The translations under genes were made by a program, and so were the position numbers. The notes under the pieces were generated by a model, which worked only from the letters and a program-made list of their open reading frames with translations, did not search any database and was not told where the DNA came from. Shown here piece by piece: positions 36,832-45,225 of a stretch of 64,000 nt of DNA. The stretch is from Cellulophaga sp. L1A9 (GTDB taxonomy: Bacteria; Bacteroidota; Bacteroidia; Flavobacteriales; Flavobacteriaceae): NCBI RefSeq assembly GCF_009797025.1, contig NZ_CP047027.1, positions 310,001 through 374,000 on the forward strand, read 5' to 3'. Each line of letters begins with the position of its first letter. Position 1 is the stretch's first letter.

Positions 36832-37869
36832 TTAACTTTTGTTAATCAATATTTTTAACCTGGCGGCAGCTTGCTCTGCGGTTATGTCTCTTTGCGGCGA
36901 GCCAAACATTTCATAACCTACCATAAATTTCTTTACAGTAGCACTTCTAAGCAAAGGCGGGTAAAAACTCATATGCCAATGCCAATGATTATTATTCTCG
37001 TTATTAGTTGGTGCTTGATGAATTCCGCTCGAATACGGGAATGAACATTGAAATAATTTGTCATAAGCTGTAGTAATTACCGAGATAGCATCTGCAAAAG
37101 ACAAACGTTCTACGTTTGAAAGCTCTGTGATATTTGTGTACTTAACCCTAGGGACAATCATAGTTTCAAACGGCCATACTGCCCAAAATGGCACTAATAC
37201 CACAAAGTCATCATTTTCATAAATGATACGTTCGTTTGCTTCTAGTTCTTGATTTAAATAGTCCCCTAATAAGCTACTATTATTAGTGTTGTAATATTCT
37301 TTTTGATGCGTATTTTTTTTAACAACTTCATTAGGCAGTGCTGATTGACTCCATATTTGACCATGAGGGTGCGGGTTACTACAACCCATTACAGCTCCTT
37401 TGTTTTCAAATATTTGGACATAGTTAATCATTTCATTCTTTCCTAGAACATCATATTCTTCTTGCCACACTTTTACTACTTTACTAATCTCTTTAACACT
37501 CATGTCTGCGAGACTTTTTGAATGATCAGGACTAAAACAAATGACCTTACAAATACCTTGTTCACTTTCTGCTTTTAGCAGACCATTATCTACAGAAAAT
37601 TGAGGCGCTGTTGTTTGTAGTGCACCAAAATCATTGGTGAATACAAAAACATCTTTATACTCCGGATTTTGCTCTCCGTTAATTCTTGTATTACCAGCAC
37701 ATAAATAACATTTTGGATCATGTGTTGGCCTTTTCTCATTAGAAGTCTCTTCCTCTTGTCCTTGCCATGGTCTTTTTGCTCTATGTGGTGAAACTAAAAC
37801 CCATTCCCCAGTAAGAATATTAAAACGTTTATGTGAGAAGTCTTGTAAATTTGTATTCATTATATTCAA
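36832..37869 (-). CDS. galT: Galactose-1-phosphate uridylyltransferase
   Basis: 345 residues. Leloir pathway enzyme that exchanges UMP between UDP-glucose and galactose-1-phosphate in the cytoplasm. The sequence shows HKRFNILTGEWVLVSPHRAKRPW, the zinc pair CYLCAGN, the active-site NPHPHGQIW (His-Pro-His) and the late NHWHWHMSFYPP block. Length is normal. A second ATG (37860) is an alternative start. It is 5 bp downstream of galK and ends the operon with the symporter. It would process galactose freed by the glycosidases of the neighbouring locus. Confidence 0.97.
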   Translation of the reverse strand: MNIMNTNLQDFSHKRFNILTGEWVLVSPHRAKRPWQGQEEETSNEKRPTHDPKCYLCAGNTRINGEQNPEYKDVFVFTNDFGALQTTAPQFSVDNGLLKAESEQGICKVICFSPDHSKSLADMSVKEISKVVKVWQEEYDVLGKNEMINYVQIFENKGAVMGCSNPHPHGQIWSQSALPNEVVKKNTHQKEYYNTNNSSLLGDYLNQELEANERIIYENDDFVVLVPFWAVWPFETMIVPRVKYTNITELSNVERLSFADAISVITTAYDKLFQCSFPYSSGIHQAPTNNENNNHWHWHMSFYPPLLRSATVKKFMVGYEMFGSPQRDITAEQAAARLKILINKS

Positions 37870-37874
37870 TTTCT

Positions 37875-39023
37875 TTAATTAACTACTTGCGTTCCTTTAG
37901 ATAGTTTTACACTGTAAACAGAGCATTTTTTGTTAAATTCTTCTTTGAATTTTTTTGAAATATCCCTCTTAAAACTTTTATACGCCTCTTTTTTAACTAA
38001 ACTAATCGTGCAACCACCAAAGCCACCACCCATCATTCTAGAACCCAATACATTTGGATTTTGTTTTGCTCTTTCTACCAAAAAGTCTAATTCTACACAG
38101 CTTACTTTATAGTTTCTACTTAAGCCGTCATGAGATTGATAAAGTAAATTACCTAACATTTGTATATCATCTTTTATAATGGCTTCTGCGAATTGCTTTA
38201 CACGATTATTTTCATTGAGCACATAAAGCGCCTTTTGGTACTCTTCTTTCGTGATATCAACTTTGATTTGGTCAAGGTCTTCTTTAGAAGCATCTCGTAA
38301 GGCATCAATATGTAATAGTCTAGAAATTTTTTCGCATACTGCACGCCGATCATTATAAGCGCTCTCAGACAAATCATGCTTCACATTCGTATTGATAAGC
38401 ATCAATTTATATTCCTTAAAATCTATTTTATAAGCTTTAGATTTAATTGTTCTACAGTCCAATAACAATGCACTATTTTTTTTACCAAACATACTTGCGT
38501 ACTGATCCATGATACCGCATTTTACGCCTGCAAAATTGTGTTCCGCTTTTTGAGAGACTAAAATCATTTCATTTTTAGATAAACCCAAATCAAATAATGT
38601 ATTGAGACCAAATACAAAACTATTCTCTAATGCTGCGGAAGAAGACATGCCAGCTCCACCAGGAATATCACCTGCAAAAACACTATTAAAATCACCAACG
38701 TGTTTGTCAATTTTTTGCAATTCTGAAACAACACCTAACACGTAATTTCGCCATCCTCCATCTTTTAAAGGTTCAATGTTTTCTACTTTAAATTCATAAA
38801 GTTCTTCCTTATTTAAAGCATAGGTGTTACTAACCTTTGCATCACTCCTACCTATCGCTAAAGCAATACCTTTATTAATAGCTGCGGGAAATACAAAACC
38901 CTCATTATAATCTGTATGTTCACCAATAAGATTTATTCTTCCTGGTGAAAAGACAATTAGTGGTTTAGTTTTAAATTGTTTTTTAAAACTTTTCTTTACT
39001 TCTTTAATTAGTTTTTTATTCAT
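37875..39023 (-). CDS. galK: Galactokinase
   Basis: 382 residues of GHMP kinase type. Galactokinase signature GRINLIGEHTDYNEG, ATP-binding loop GGAGMSSSAALE, catalytic region VKCGIMDQYASMFG and C-terminal MMGGGFGGCTISLV are all present. It phosphorylates galactose to galactose-1-phosphate for the GalT reaction next door. The start is 5 bases after the symporter stop, so galK is translated in the same transcript as the symporter and galT. Confidence 0.97.
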   Translation of the reverse strand: MNKKLIKEVKKSFKKQFKTKPLIVFSPGRINLIGEHTDYNEGFVFPAAINKGIALAIGRSDAKVSNTYALNKEELYEFKVENIEPLKDGGWRNYVLGVVSELQKIDKHVGDFNSVFAGDIPGGAGMSSSAALENSFVFGLNTLFDLGLSKNEMILVSQKAEHNFAGVKCGIMDQYASMFGKKNSALLLDCRTIKSKAYKIDFKEYKLMLINTNVKHDLSESAYNDRRAVCEKISRLLHIDALRDASKEDLDQIKVDITKEEYQKALYVLNENNRVKQFAEAIIKDDIQMLGNLLYQSHDGLSRNYKVSCVELDFLVERAKQNPNVLGSRMMGGGFGGCTISLVKKEAYKSFKRDISKKFKEEFNKKCSVYSVKLSKGTQVVN

Positions 39024-39028
39024 AATAA

Positions 39029-40675
39029 TTACGCAAAATAAATATAGACACTTAGTACAATCACACAGATGGCAATACCTGTTTGTTTAGTATATTTCCA
39101 AGGGGTAACATCTACTTGTTTTGTATATTCCTGTACAAAGGCTTCTTTTCTTGGTTTTACCATCCCAATAGCCAACATTATAGCCACATTTAGTACAAAT
39201 AAAATAGCCATCACATCCAAGAAATGAGGATAGGCTTGTGTTTCAGTAAGTGCTAAAGTAGCTTCGTCTGTAATACCCGAAGCTGCTGCTTTTGCAAGCG
39301 CTTTATTAATAAAATAAGGTTGTAATATAAATTGGCTGAGAATATACAACGAACAACCAGAAATTAATCCGATTTTAGCAGCAATAGCAGGTACATATTT
39401 AGTGGAATAGCCTACAATAATAATTGTTAAAATAGGAATACTATAAATACCATTAATCTCTTGAAGATAAGCAAATAAGCTTCCAGCATTTGCTATAAGA
39501 GGTGCAATAAACATAGATATAATGGCCAAAACAACGCCAAAAAATTTACCATACATTACCACTTTTTTCTCTCCCGCTTCTTTATTAATATGTTGCTTGT
39601 ATATATCTATACCAAATAAAGTTACTGAACTGTTTAAAACACTATTAAAAGAACTTAAGATAGCTCCAAATAATACCGCGGCAAAGAAACCAACCCATGC
39701 ACTTGGCAATACTTTTTTTACAAGCATTGGGTATGCACTATCTGCACTATCTAAATTTCCTTGAAATAAATGAAAAGCAATTAAACCAGGTAAGACCACA
39801 ATTAAAGGACCTAGTATTTTTATAAAAGATGCTAGTAATAATCCTTTTTGCCCTTCTTTTAAATTTTTAGCTCCTAATGCCCTTTGAATAATCTGTTGGT
39901 TAGTTCCCCAATAAAATAATTGAACCAACATCATTCCCGTAAAAATGGTGTGAAACGGCACAGGGTCTGAAGGCCCGCCAAGGGATTTAAATTTCTCAGG
40001 GTTTTCAGTAGTTAGTATAGAAAGACCATCTAATATACTTCCGTCACCAATCATCATCAATCCAAATATTGGAATTAGAATTCCGCCAATCAACAGCCCT
40101 ATTGCATTTATAGAATCAGATACAGCAACTGCTTTTAAACCCCCAAAAACAGCGTATATAGACCCAATAATTCCTATGCCCCAGACACATATCCAAATAG
40201 ACTGTATGTGTGTTACGCCTAATAGCGTAGGTATATCAAACATACCACTAATAGCCAAAGACCCTGAATATAAAATCACAGGTAACAATACCACTACATA
40301 GCCAGAAAGAAATAAAACTGAAGTTAATGTTTTAGTAGTAACATCAAATCTTTTAGCTAAAAACCCAGGTACTGTTGTTAAACCTCCTTTTAAATATCTT
40401 GGTAATAAAAACATTGCTGTAACTACCATAGCTAATGCAGCTAGCGTTTCCCAAACCATTACTGATAAGCCACTTTCGTATGCAGAGCCATTTAACCCTA
40501 CTATTTGTTCTGTGGACAAGTTTGTAAGTAATAAAGAACCGGCAATAACTCCAGCGGTTAAGCTGCGACCGCCAAGAAAGTAACCATCAGAAGATGATTC
40601 TTTAACATTTCTAGTTTTTAAATATGATATTAAGGCTACAATTAAAGTAAAACCAATGAACGCTAAGAATTGCAT
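39029..40675 (-). CDS. Sodium/sugar symporter (SSS family), probably for galactose
   Basis: 548 residues with about 14 hydrophobic segments of the sodium:solute symporter family. SSS landmarks include SDGYFLGGRSLTAGVIAGSL, LTNLSTEQIVGLNGSAYE, AVSDSINAIGLLIGG, FYWGTNQQIIQRALGAKN and FGAILSSFNSVLNSSVTLFG. The family includes SGLT/vSGLT galactose carriers, and the operon with galK and galT makes galactose or a galactoside the likely cargo across the inner membrane. The substrate is inferred from context. It lies 103 bp downstream of the GntR regulator gene. Confidence 0.92.
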   Translation of the reverse strand: MQFLAFIGFTLIVALISYLKTRNVKESSSDGYFLGGRSLTAGVIAGSLLLTNLSTEQIVGLNGSAYESGLSVMVWETLAALAMVVTAMFLLPRYLKGGLTTVPGFLAKRFDVTTKTLTSVLFLSGYVVVLLPVILYSGSLAISGMFDIPTLLGVTHIQSIWICVWGIGIIGSIYAVFGGLKAVAVSDSINAIGLLIGGILIPIFGLMMIGDGSILDGLSILTTENPEKFKSLGGPSDPVPFHTIFTGMMLVQLFYWGTNQQIIQRALGAKNLKEGQKGLLLASFIKILGPLIVVLPGLIAFHLFQGNLDSADSAYPMLVKKVLPSAWVGFFAAVLFGAILSSFNSVLNSSVTLFGIDIYKQHINKEAGEKKVVMYGKFFGVVLAIISMFIAPLIANAGSLFAYLQEINGIYSIPILTIIIVGYSTKYVPAIAAKIGLISGCSLYILSQFILQPYFINKALAKAAASGITDEATLALTETQAYPHFLDVMAILFVLNVAIMLAIGMVKPRKEAFVQEYTKQVDVTPWKYTKQTGIAICVIVLSVYIYFA

Positions 40676-40778
40676 AATTTATAAGTTTGGTAATAGTTAA
40701 TATTTAATCATCTCATTAAATCGAACTTTGTAAGCAGATTTAAATGCTATTAATTTTTATGACACTTTTTTGAAAATT

Positions 40779-41777
40779 TTATAAGGAATTTCTAATGATA
40801 AGCTTATTAGGGTTTTCTATTTGAACATGCTCGTTTCCTATAATAATTTCTGCTAAACGCGCTCCCATAACTTCAAAATCGGTTGAAATAACAGTAATTC
40901 CGCCAGAAACTATTTCCTTTAACAAGGTGTCGTTGTACGAAATAACACCAATATCTTCAGCCAACAATAAGTTCTCCTCCTTCATACTTTTTATAAGCCT
41001 TAAGAGATTTTCATCATCTAATAGCAAATAGGCATCTCCCTTTTCCAGTCTTCTGCCTTTTATAGAAGACACCACCTCATTAGCTATAGCATATTCTTTA
41101 CAAAATAACTCAAACCCTATTCTAATACCTTTTGGCTGTTTCTCAGGTGGAAACACCAAGATTAGCTTAGCATATTTCTGCAATAGAGACAAACTATCTT
41201 TAAGCCCATTAAATATATTTTTCTGAAAGTTTTGATAAATAGATGGGTATTCGGAAAGTTCTTCGTTCGTTTGGTCTAGTATGTAAACTTTATCTTTTGG
41301 TAATCTATCAATAACCTCCGCTGCACCTTCGAGGTTAGCAGGCATAATTACATAAGAACTGTAACTACCAACATTGTCATAGATTAGCTTGCGAAAGACA
41401 TCATGGTTAAAGTGATGAAAGAATATATCTACTTGAACATTTTCCCCTAAACTGGAAAGAAAAGACTTGTACAAATCTTCCTTAAAAGAATTAAGCTCAT
41501 CAAACATTAAGAATATTTTCTGTATTACTCCTATTTCTTCACTTACTATATAATAACCCTTTCCGACAATAGATTTAGCTATCCCTCGCGTTTTTAATTC
41601 ATTAAACGCCATTAAAACAGTATCTCGTGAAAGATCATATTCATTTTTAACGCTATTTAAAGAAGGTAGCTTATCCCCTTTCTTTAAAGATCCATTACTA
41701 ATAGCTTCTTCTATGGATACAACAATCTGTTTATATTTTGGAATACTAGAGTTTCCTTCAACTTTTACAATTTCCAT
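40779..41777 (-). CDS. GntR-type transcriptional regulator with sugar-binding (LacI-like) domain
   Basis: 332 residues from ATG 41777 (MEIVKVEG). A longer frame reaching 42098 runs backwards through galE and is rejected. Residues about 8-78 are a winged helix (PKYKQIVVSIEEAISNGSLK, DKLPSLNSVKNEYDLSRDTV, GKGYYIV). The rest is a periplasmic-binding-like effector domain ending DIGVISYNDTLLKEIVSGGI, VISTDFEVMGARLAEII. This is the AraR-like architecture. It should repress the galactose genes until a sugar ligand binds. The perfect inverted repeat at 41811-41826 lies in the divergent promoter region. The ligand is not known; galactose or a derivative is likely. Confidence 0.9.
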   Translation of the reverse strand: MEIVKVEGNSSIPKYKQIVVSIEEAISNGSLKKGDKLPSLNSVKNEYDLSRDTVLMAFNELKTRGIAKSIVGKGYYIVSEEIGVIQKIFLMFDELNSFKEDLYKSFLSSLGENVQVDIFFHHFNHDVFRKLIYDNVGSYSSYVIMPANLEGAAEVIDRLPKDKVYILDQTNEELSEYPSIYQNFQKNIFNGLKDSLSLLQKYAKLILVFPPEKQPKGIRIGFELFCKEYAIANEVVSSIKGRRLEKGDAYLLLDDENLLRLIKSMKEENLLLAEDIGVISYNDTLLKEIVSGGITVISTDFEVMGARLAEIIIGNEHVQIENPNKLIIRNSL

Positions 41778-41781
41778 ATGA

Positions 41782-41811
41782 CAAATATAAAAATATTTTT
41801 CAACCATACAA
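41782..41811 (-). promoter_or_regulatory. Promoter of the GntR regulator gene
   Basis: On the minus strand TTG (41811-41809) and TATATTTG (41789-41782) are separated by 19 bases, a full match to the flavobacterial TTG-N17-20-TAnnTTTG pattern. The start codon is only 5 bases beyond the -7 box, so the transcript would be nearly leaderless. The -33 TTG touches the operator palindrome, which points to autoregulation. Confidence 0.55.
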
Positions 41812-41826
41812 CTAGTAGGTACTAGT
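41811..41826. promoter_or_regulatory. Probable operator of the GntR regulator (perfect inverted repeat)
   Basis: ACTAGTA-GG-TACTAGT is a perfect 7+7 inverted repeat in the 97-bp space between the divergent GntR gene and galE. It abuts the -33 element of the regulator promoter and lies about 21 bases upstream of the galE -7 box, so a bound repressor would block both. Confidence 0.65.
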
Positions 41827-41847
41827 ATGTTTTTATAGTAAATTTTA

Positions 41848-41855
41848 TATATTTG
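41848..41855 (+). promoter_or_regulatory. galE -7 promoter box
   Basis: TATATTTG matches TAnnTTTG exactly and is 19 bases upstream of the galE ATG. The -33 region overlaps the right edge of the operator; no perfect TTG is seen there. Confidence 0.5.
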
Positions 41856-41874
41856 CTTAAAATTGATTAGAAAG

Positions 41875-42897
41875 ATGAAAAATAAAGTTATAGTAACTGG
41901 TGGATGTGGATATATTGGTTCACATACCGTTGTTGAATTAATAGAAAATAATTTTGAAGTCGTAATAATTGACGACCTTTCTAACTCATCAAAAAAAACA
42001 GTTGAAAGAATACATGATATCACAGGTGTACTTCCTAATTTTATTAATGTAGACTTAAAAAATGAACTAGAAACGAATACTGTTTTTAAAAAACACAAAG
42101 ATGCACAACTGGTTATTCATTTTGCAGCTCATAAAGCAGTAGGCGAATCTGTAGCAGAACCTCTAAAATACTATCAAAATAACCTTTATTCATTATTAAA
42201 TACCATAAGCGCGCAAAGCCAAAATGGTATTAACAATTTTATATTTTCTTCGTCTGCAACGGTTTATGGCTTACCGGAAACATTACCTATTACAGAAAAA
42301 ACTAAAACCCAACGGCCATTTTCTCCATATGGAAACACAAAAAAAATGGCAGAAGAGATTTTAGATGATCTCACTAAGTCAAATCATGAGTTTTCAGCAA
42401 TTTCACTGCGCTATTTTAACCCTATAGGGGCGCATGAATCTGGTCTCTTAGGAGAATTACCCAATGGTATTCCCAATAATTTAATGCCTTACATTACCCA
42501 AGCAGCGAATGGAAACATAGAGAAATTAATGGTTTACGGCAATGATTACCCCACTAAAGATGGTACACCAATACGAGATTATATTCATGTGGTAGATTTA
42601 GCAAAAGCACATGTAATTGCAGTTAAGAGATTGCTAAATAAAGAACATGAAAAACCATTAGAATTTTTTAACCTAGGTACAGGAATAGGTTATTCTGTTA
42701 TGGATGTAATTAATTGTTTTGAAAACACCACAGGGGTTAAACTTAACTATGAATTTACTGAACGTAGAGCGGGTGATGTTCCGCAATTATATGCAGCTAC
42801 AACTTTAGCTCAAGAAAAATTAGGTTGGACTGCAGAAAAAGGGCTCCATGAAATGATAAAATCTTCATGGGATTGGGAAAATAATATAAATAACTAA
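41875..42897 (+). CDS. galE: UDP-glucose 4-epimerase
   Basis: 340 residues. NAD-binding VTGGCGYIGSHTVVELIE, the catalytic FSSSATVYG and the YxxxK motif SPYGNTKKMAEEIL are seen, followed by LRYFNPIGAHESGLLGE and IRDYIHVVDLAKAHV. I chose ATG 41875; an in-frame TTG at 41863 is less likely. It interconverts UDP-galactose and UDP-glucose, completing the Leloir pathway with galK and galT. It is transcribed away from those genes behind the shared operator. The IS3 element begins 25 bases beyond its stop codon. Confidence 0.97.
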   Translation: MKNKVIVTGGCGYIGSHTVVELIENNFEVVIIDDLSNSSKKTVERIHDITGVLPNFINVDLKNELETNTVFKKHKDAQLVIHFAAHKAVGESVAEPLKYYQNNLYSLLNTISAQSQNGINNFIFSSSATVYGLPETLPITEKTKTQRPFSPYGNTKKMAEEILDDLTKSNHEFSAISLRYFNPIGAHESGLLGELPNGIPNNLMPYITQAANGNIEKLMVYGNDYPTKDGTPIRDYIHVVDLAKAHVIAVKRLLNKEHEKPLEFFNLGTGIGYSVMDVINCFENTTGVKLNYEFTERRAGDVPQLYAATTLAQEKLGWTAEKGLHEMIKSSWDWENNINN

Positions 42898-42967
42898 TTA
42901 AATCTATTTGCAAAAACTGTTTTGACCCCTATAAAACAAGAGTAATCTTTTAAATTTCGATTATAGC

Positions 42968-43864
42968 TTAAGCTGTTATTTTTTTCATTAGAATTAGGTG
43001 TTTATCAGCGTTCCATTTTTCCATTGGTGTAATACGCCCTAAGAGCCCATGTAACCTAGTATTGTTGTAAAAAGTCACATACCTTTTTAAGATTTGTTCA
43101 ATTTGCCCAAAACATGTGTAATCCACTCTTTTAAAAATTTCTTTTTTTAGTATTCCATGATAGGCTTCTATATGCGCATTTTCTTCTGGTGTGGCTATAT
43201 GTGTAAATTCTTGCTGAACCCCAATTAGTCCAAGGTATTCACGTACATTATTTGCAATAAACTGACTACCGTTGTCACTTCTAATAACAACGTTATCAGG
43301 GTATTGGTATTCTGCAAACAACTCTGATAAAAACGCTATCACCTTATCCTGTTTAATAGAAAAAGAAAAATAGTCTTTTAATATTCTACGAGTATGTACG
43401 TCTATGATGGATAATAAATAAGCGTTTTTACCCACATTAGGAATCCATACCATCTTTATATCCATCTCTAAACATTCCATTGGTCTTGAGGTATTTACTT
43501 TTCTGAATTTTACAAATTTACGCCCAGAACCACTCCTGTTTATCCGATTCTCTAGTTTTAGCATTCCCTGTTCTTTCATAATTCTGTAGAGCTTTTTATG
43601 ATTAATCAGGTATGCTTCTTTTTTTAAGTAAGAAGTCATTAATCGGTAACCACAATCTATAAATTCATGACTTAAAATCTCTTTTATAGAAGCAATAACA
43701 GCGTCTTGATTAACCCAACCTCTAGATTTATGATAGGTGAGTTTACTAGGAGTATTACCCTTTTTACCAAAACTGGGAGTACGGTAATAGCTACTATGAA
43801 CCATCCCTACCATATTAATTATGTTGGTTTTACTAATTTTATGCTTGCTATAAACAGCATTCAC
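42968..43864 (-). CDS. IS3-family transposase OrfB (DDE integrase domain)
   Basis: 298 residues from a GTG start; the natural product is probably the OrfAB fusion. HTH-like lead (YRIMKEQGMLKLENRINRSG) and rve-type catalytic core: first Asp in ECLEMDIKMVWIP, second in VVIRSDNGSQF and Glu in EENAHIEAYHG, with 35 residues between the last two, the DD(35)E signature. The frame is open upstream of the GTG into the OrfA region, consistent with expression by -1 frameshifting. No internal stop, so the element may still be active. Confidence 0.92.
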   Translation of the reverse strand: MNAVYSKHKISKTNIINMVGMVHSSYYRTPSFGKKGNTPSKLTYHKSRGWVNQDAVIASIKEILSHEFIDCGYRLMTSYLKKEAYLINHKKLYRIMKEQGMLKLENRINRSGSGRKFVKFRKVNTSRPMECLEMDIKMVWIPNVGKNAYLLSIIDVHTRRILKDYFSFSIKQDKVIAFLSELFAEYQYPDNVVIRSDNGSQFIANNVREYLGLIGVQQEFTHIATPEENAHIEAYHGILKKEIFKRVDYTCFGQIEQILKRYVTFYNNTRLHGLLGRITPMEKWNADKHLILMKKITA

Positions 43865-44175
43865 TAAATCTTTCTTGGATCGGACGTTCCAAACTTTTTT
43901 TTTAAAAGTTCTCGTTGTACTTCTAATTCAATTTCCTTATTGCTTAGAAGCTTACGTAGTATTCGGTTTTCTTCTTCTGCCTGCTTGTGTTCTTTACTTT
44001 TAGTATCATAGATGACTTTTAAGCCTGCTTCTCCTTGACTCTCATGTTTCTTCTTCCAACTATAAAAAGTACCTGTACTAACTCCGTATTTACGACAGGC
44101 TTCTATGATGCCGATCTCTTCTGAACTAGAGAGAATTTCTAACTTCTGATCTAAGGTCCATTTCTTGTATTTCAT
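43864..44175 (-). CDS. IS3-family transposase OrfA
   Basis: 103 residues, helix-turn-helix protein that binds the element ends: KWTLDQKLEILSSSEEIGII, CRKYGVSTGTFYSWKKKH, then a leucine-zipper-like tail (AEEENRILRKLLSNKEIELE). Near the end the codons TTA AAA AAA AAG form a run of nine A, a classical slippery site. A -1 shift there enters an open frame that leads straight into OrfB. OrfA ends and OrfB begins on the same bases (TAGTG overlap). Confidence 0.92.
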   Translation of the reverse strand: MKYKKWTLDQKLEILSSSEEIGIIEACRKYGVSTGTFYSWKKKHESQGEAGLKVIYDTKSKEHKQAEEENRILRKLLSNKEIELEVQRELLKKKFGTSDPRKI

Positions 44176-44234
44176 ATCTCAAATATATTAAGTTTGAAAT
44201 TTAAAAGATCACTCCGAACTTATTAGGGGCTAAA

Positions 44235-44720
44235 CTATTTGATAACAACTGGTACATTACTTTCTGAAATGTAAAACTGGATTTCCTTTTCATCGGGATT
44301 AAGAAAAAAATCCATTCGCATAGTATCATTGAGATAGTAATAAAGGGAATCGGCAAACTCTTTTTCTACTTCGACTAGAATCATTTGATTGGATGTCTGG
44401 TGCTGAGAAAACTCGTTTAGCCATTGGGTTTCCCATATAGCATATTTAATATCCTCAAAACGTTCGGTAGTTTTACGAGCTATCTTTAGCACGTTATTAG
44501 ACAGTATTGGTTTATACTTGGGTTTATAGGATATTACATAAAGTCCACGCCCAATAGTTTTGATAATATCCTTTTTCTTAAGGTCATAAATTCGCCAACT
44601 AAAAGTACTTTCTTTTAAGTCTGGTTCATATTCCAGATAGAATTGAAATAGCTCGTCCCTATCGAAGAAACTTCGTTCCTTAAATGCTTCTATAATCCTA
44701 TTTTCTATAATTTTTGGCAT
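44235..44720 (-). CDS. DUF6577 / AbiEi-like winged-helix antitoxin, 3' end cut by IS3 insertion
   Basis: 161 residues from ATG 44720 (MPKIIENRII); a longer frame from 44789 would start inside the palindromic operator. The N-terminal winged helix (RIYDLKKKDIIKTIGRGLYV) and ENQMILVEVEKEFADSLYYY recall the DUF6577/AbiEi-type antitoxin regulators of type IV toxin-antitoxin systems. The protein ends ESNVPVVIK at a stop 3 bases from the IS end, where relatives continue into a second half. The partner toxin (a nucleotidyltransferase) is not present. I infer that the IS removed the rest of the gene and the toxin. Family assignment is moderate. Confidence 0.6.
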   Translation of the reverse strand: MPKIIENRIIEAFKERSFFDRDELFQFYLEYEPDLKESTFSWRIYDLKKKDIIKTIGRGLYVISYKPKYKPILSNNVLKIARKTTERFEDIKYAIWETQWLNEFSQHQTSNQMILVEVEKEFADSLYYYLNDTMRMDFFLNPDEKEIQFYISESNVPVVIK

Positions 44721-44777
44721 ATACTCTTTATCAAAACTTTGCCAAATATACAAAAAAGTGGTAAATATTTGAAAACT

Positions 44778-44813
44778 AATTATTACCACTATATCATTAT
44801 AGTGGTAATAATT
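44778..44813. promoter_or_regulatory. 36-bp perfect palindrome, probable autoregulatory operator
   Basis: AATTATTACCACTATA and its exact complement are separated by TCAT, upstream of the antitoxin-like gene. A further half-site AGTGGTAA (44755-44762) lies between the palindrome and the gene. Three copies of the GTGGTAA core next to a winged-helix gene suggest that this protein binds here. It could also fold as a hairpin, but there is no T run. Confidence 0.6.
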
Positions 44814-45191
44814 TGACTCTATAAACTCTTATATAAAAGGAATAAATTATATGCAAAGGCCTATTATTCATTACAAGTAGTGTCTGAAGCGGACTCTACT
44901 TTAAAGGTGTAGATGAGAAATGAAGTGTTGCTCTCTTTTTTTGGTAGGGTTAGCTTAATGAAAATCGGAAGCTTTGAAGTTGTGCCCATGACCTTTCAAT
45001 GAAGATTTTTCCACGGAATGAATGGGAATGGGCTGAATGAGCTATGAAATCTTGAATTCTATGAATCCAACAAATAAAAAATAGAATATAATGTGATTTG
45101 CTTTTAAACGATATAGAATTGAATGTTAGTAAAAAAATAACAAAATGTTTTACATATGTTGTACCTGACCTTTTTTCGGTTCGATTTCAAA
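44814..45191. other. Intergenic stretch without recognisable gene
   Basis: 378 bases between the palindrome and the tRNA-Leu terminator. No open frame of note and no repeat. Given its position inside a scarred accessory region it may be decayed coding DNA, but I can identify no fragment. Confidence 0.4.
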
Positions 45192-45221
45192 CAAAAAAAA
45201 GCCGAAGATTTCTCTTCTGCT
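45192..45221 (-). terminator. Terminator of the tRNA-Leu gene
   Basis: On the minus strand AGCAGAAGA-GAAA-TCTTCGGCT forms an 8-pair stem with one A-G mismatch and a GAAA tetraloop, followed by eight T. It starts 4 bases after the tRNA 3' end. Confidence 0.75.
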
Positions 45222-45225
45222 CTTG

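Larger units (their letters stand above)
42923..44232 (-). mobile_element. IS3-family insertion sequence, about 1.31 kb
   Basis: Two overlapping transposase frames are flanked by imperfect inverted ends. The left end (42923-42958) starts TGACCCCTAT and the right end, read inwards from 44232, starts TAGCCCCTAA; both then share GAGT(A/G)ATCTTTTAAATTTC. No clear short target duplication is seen. The right end lies 3 bases from the stop codon of the truncated DUF6577-like gene, so the insertion has cut that gene. The left end is 25 bases after galE. Confidence 0.85.

Noticed and set aside
41778..42098. N-terminal extension of the GntR regulator by 107 residues
   Set aside because: It runs antisense through galE and its own operator, has no family similarity, and the winged helix starts right after ATG 41777.
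42919..44236. Target-site duplication around the IS3 element
   Set aside because: Flanks (left ...CTGTTT, right AACTATTT...) share no exact 3-5 base repeat at the inferred ends, so none is claimed.
44814..45191. Small toxin gene upstream of the antitoxin-like gene
   Set aside because: No open frame of plausible length with a start site and no similarity to nucleotidyltransferases was found there.
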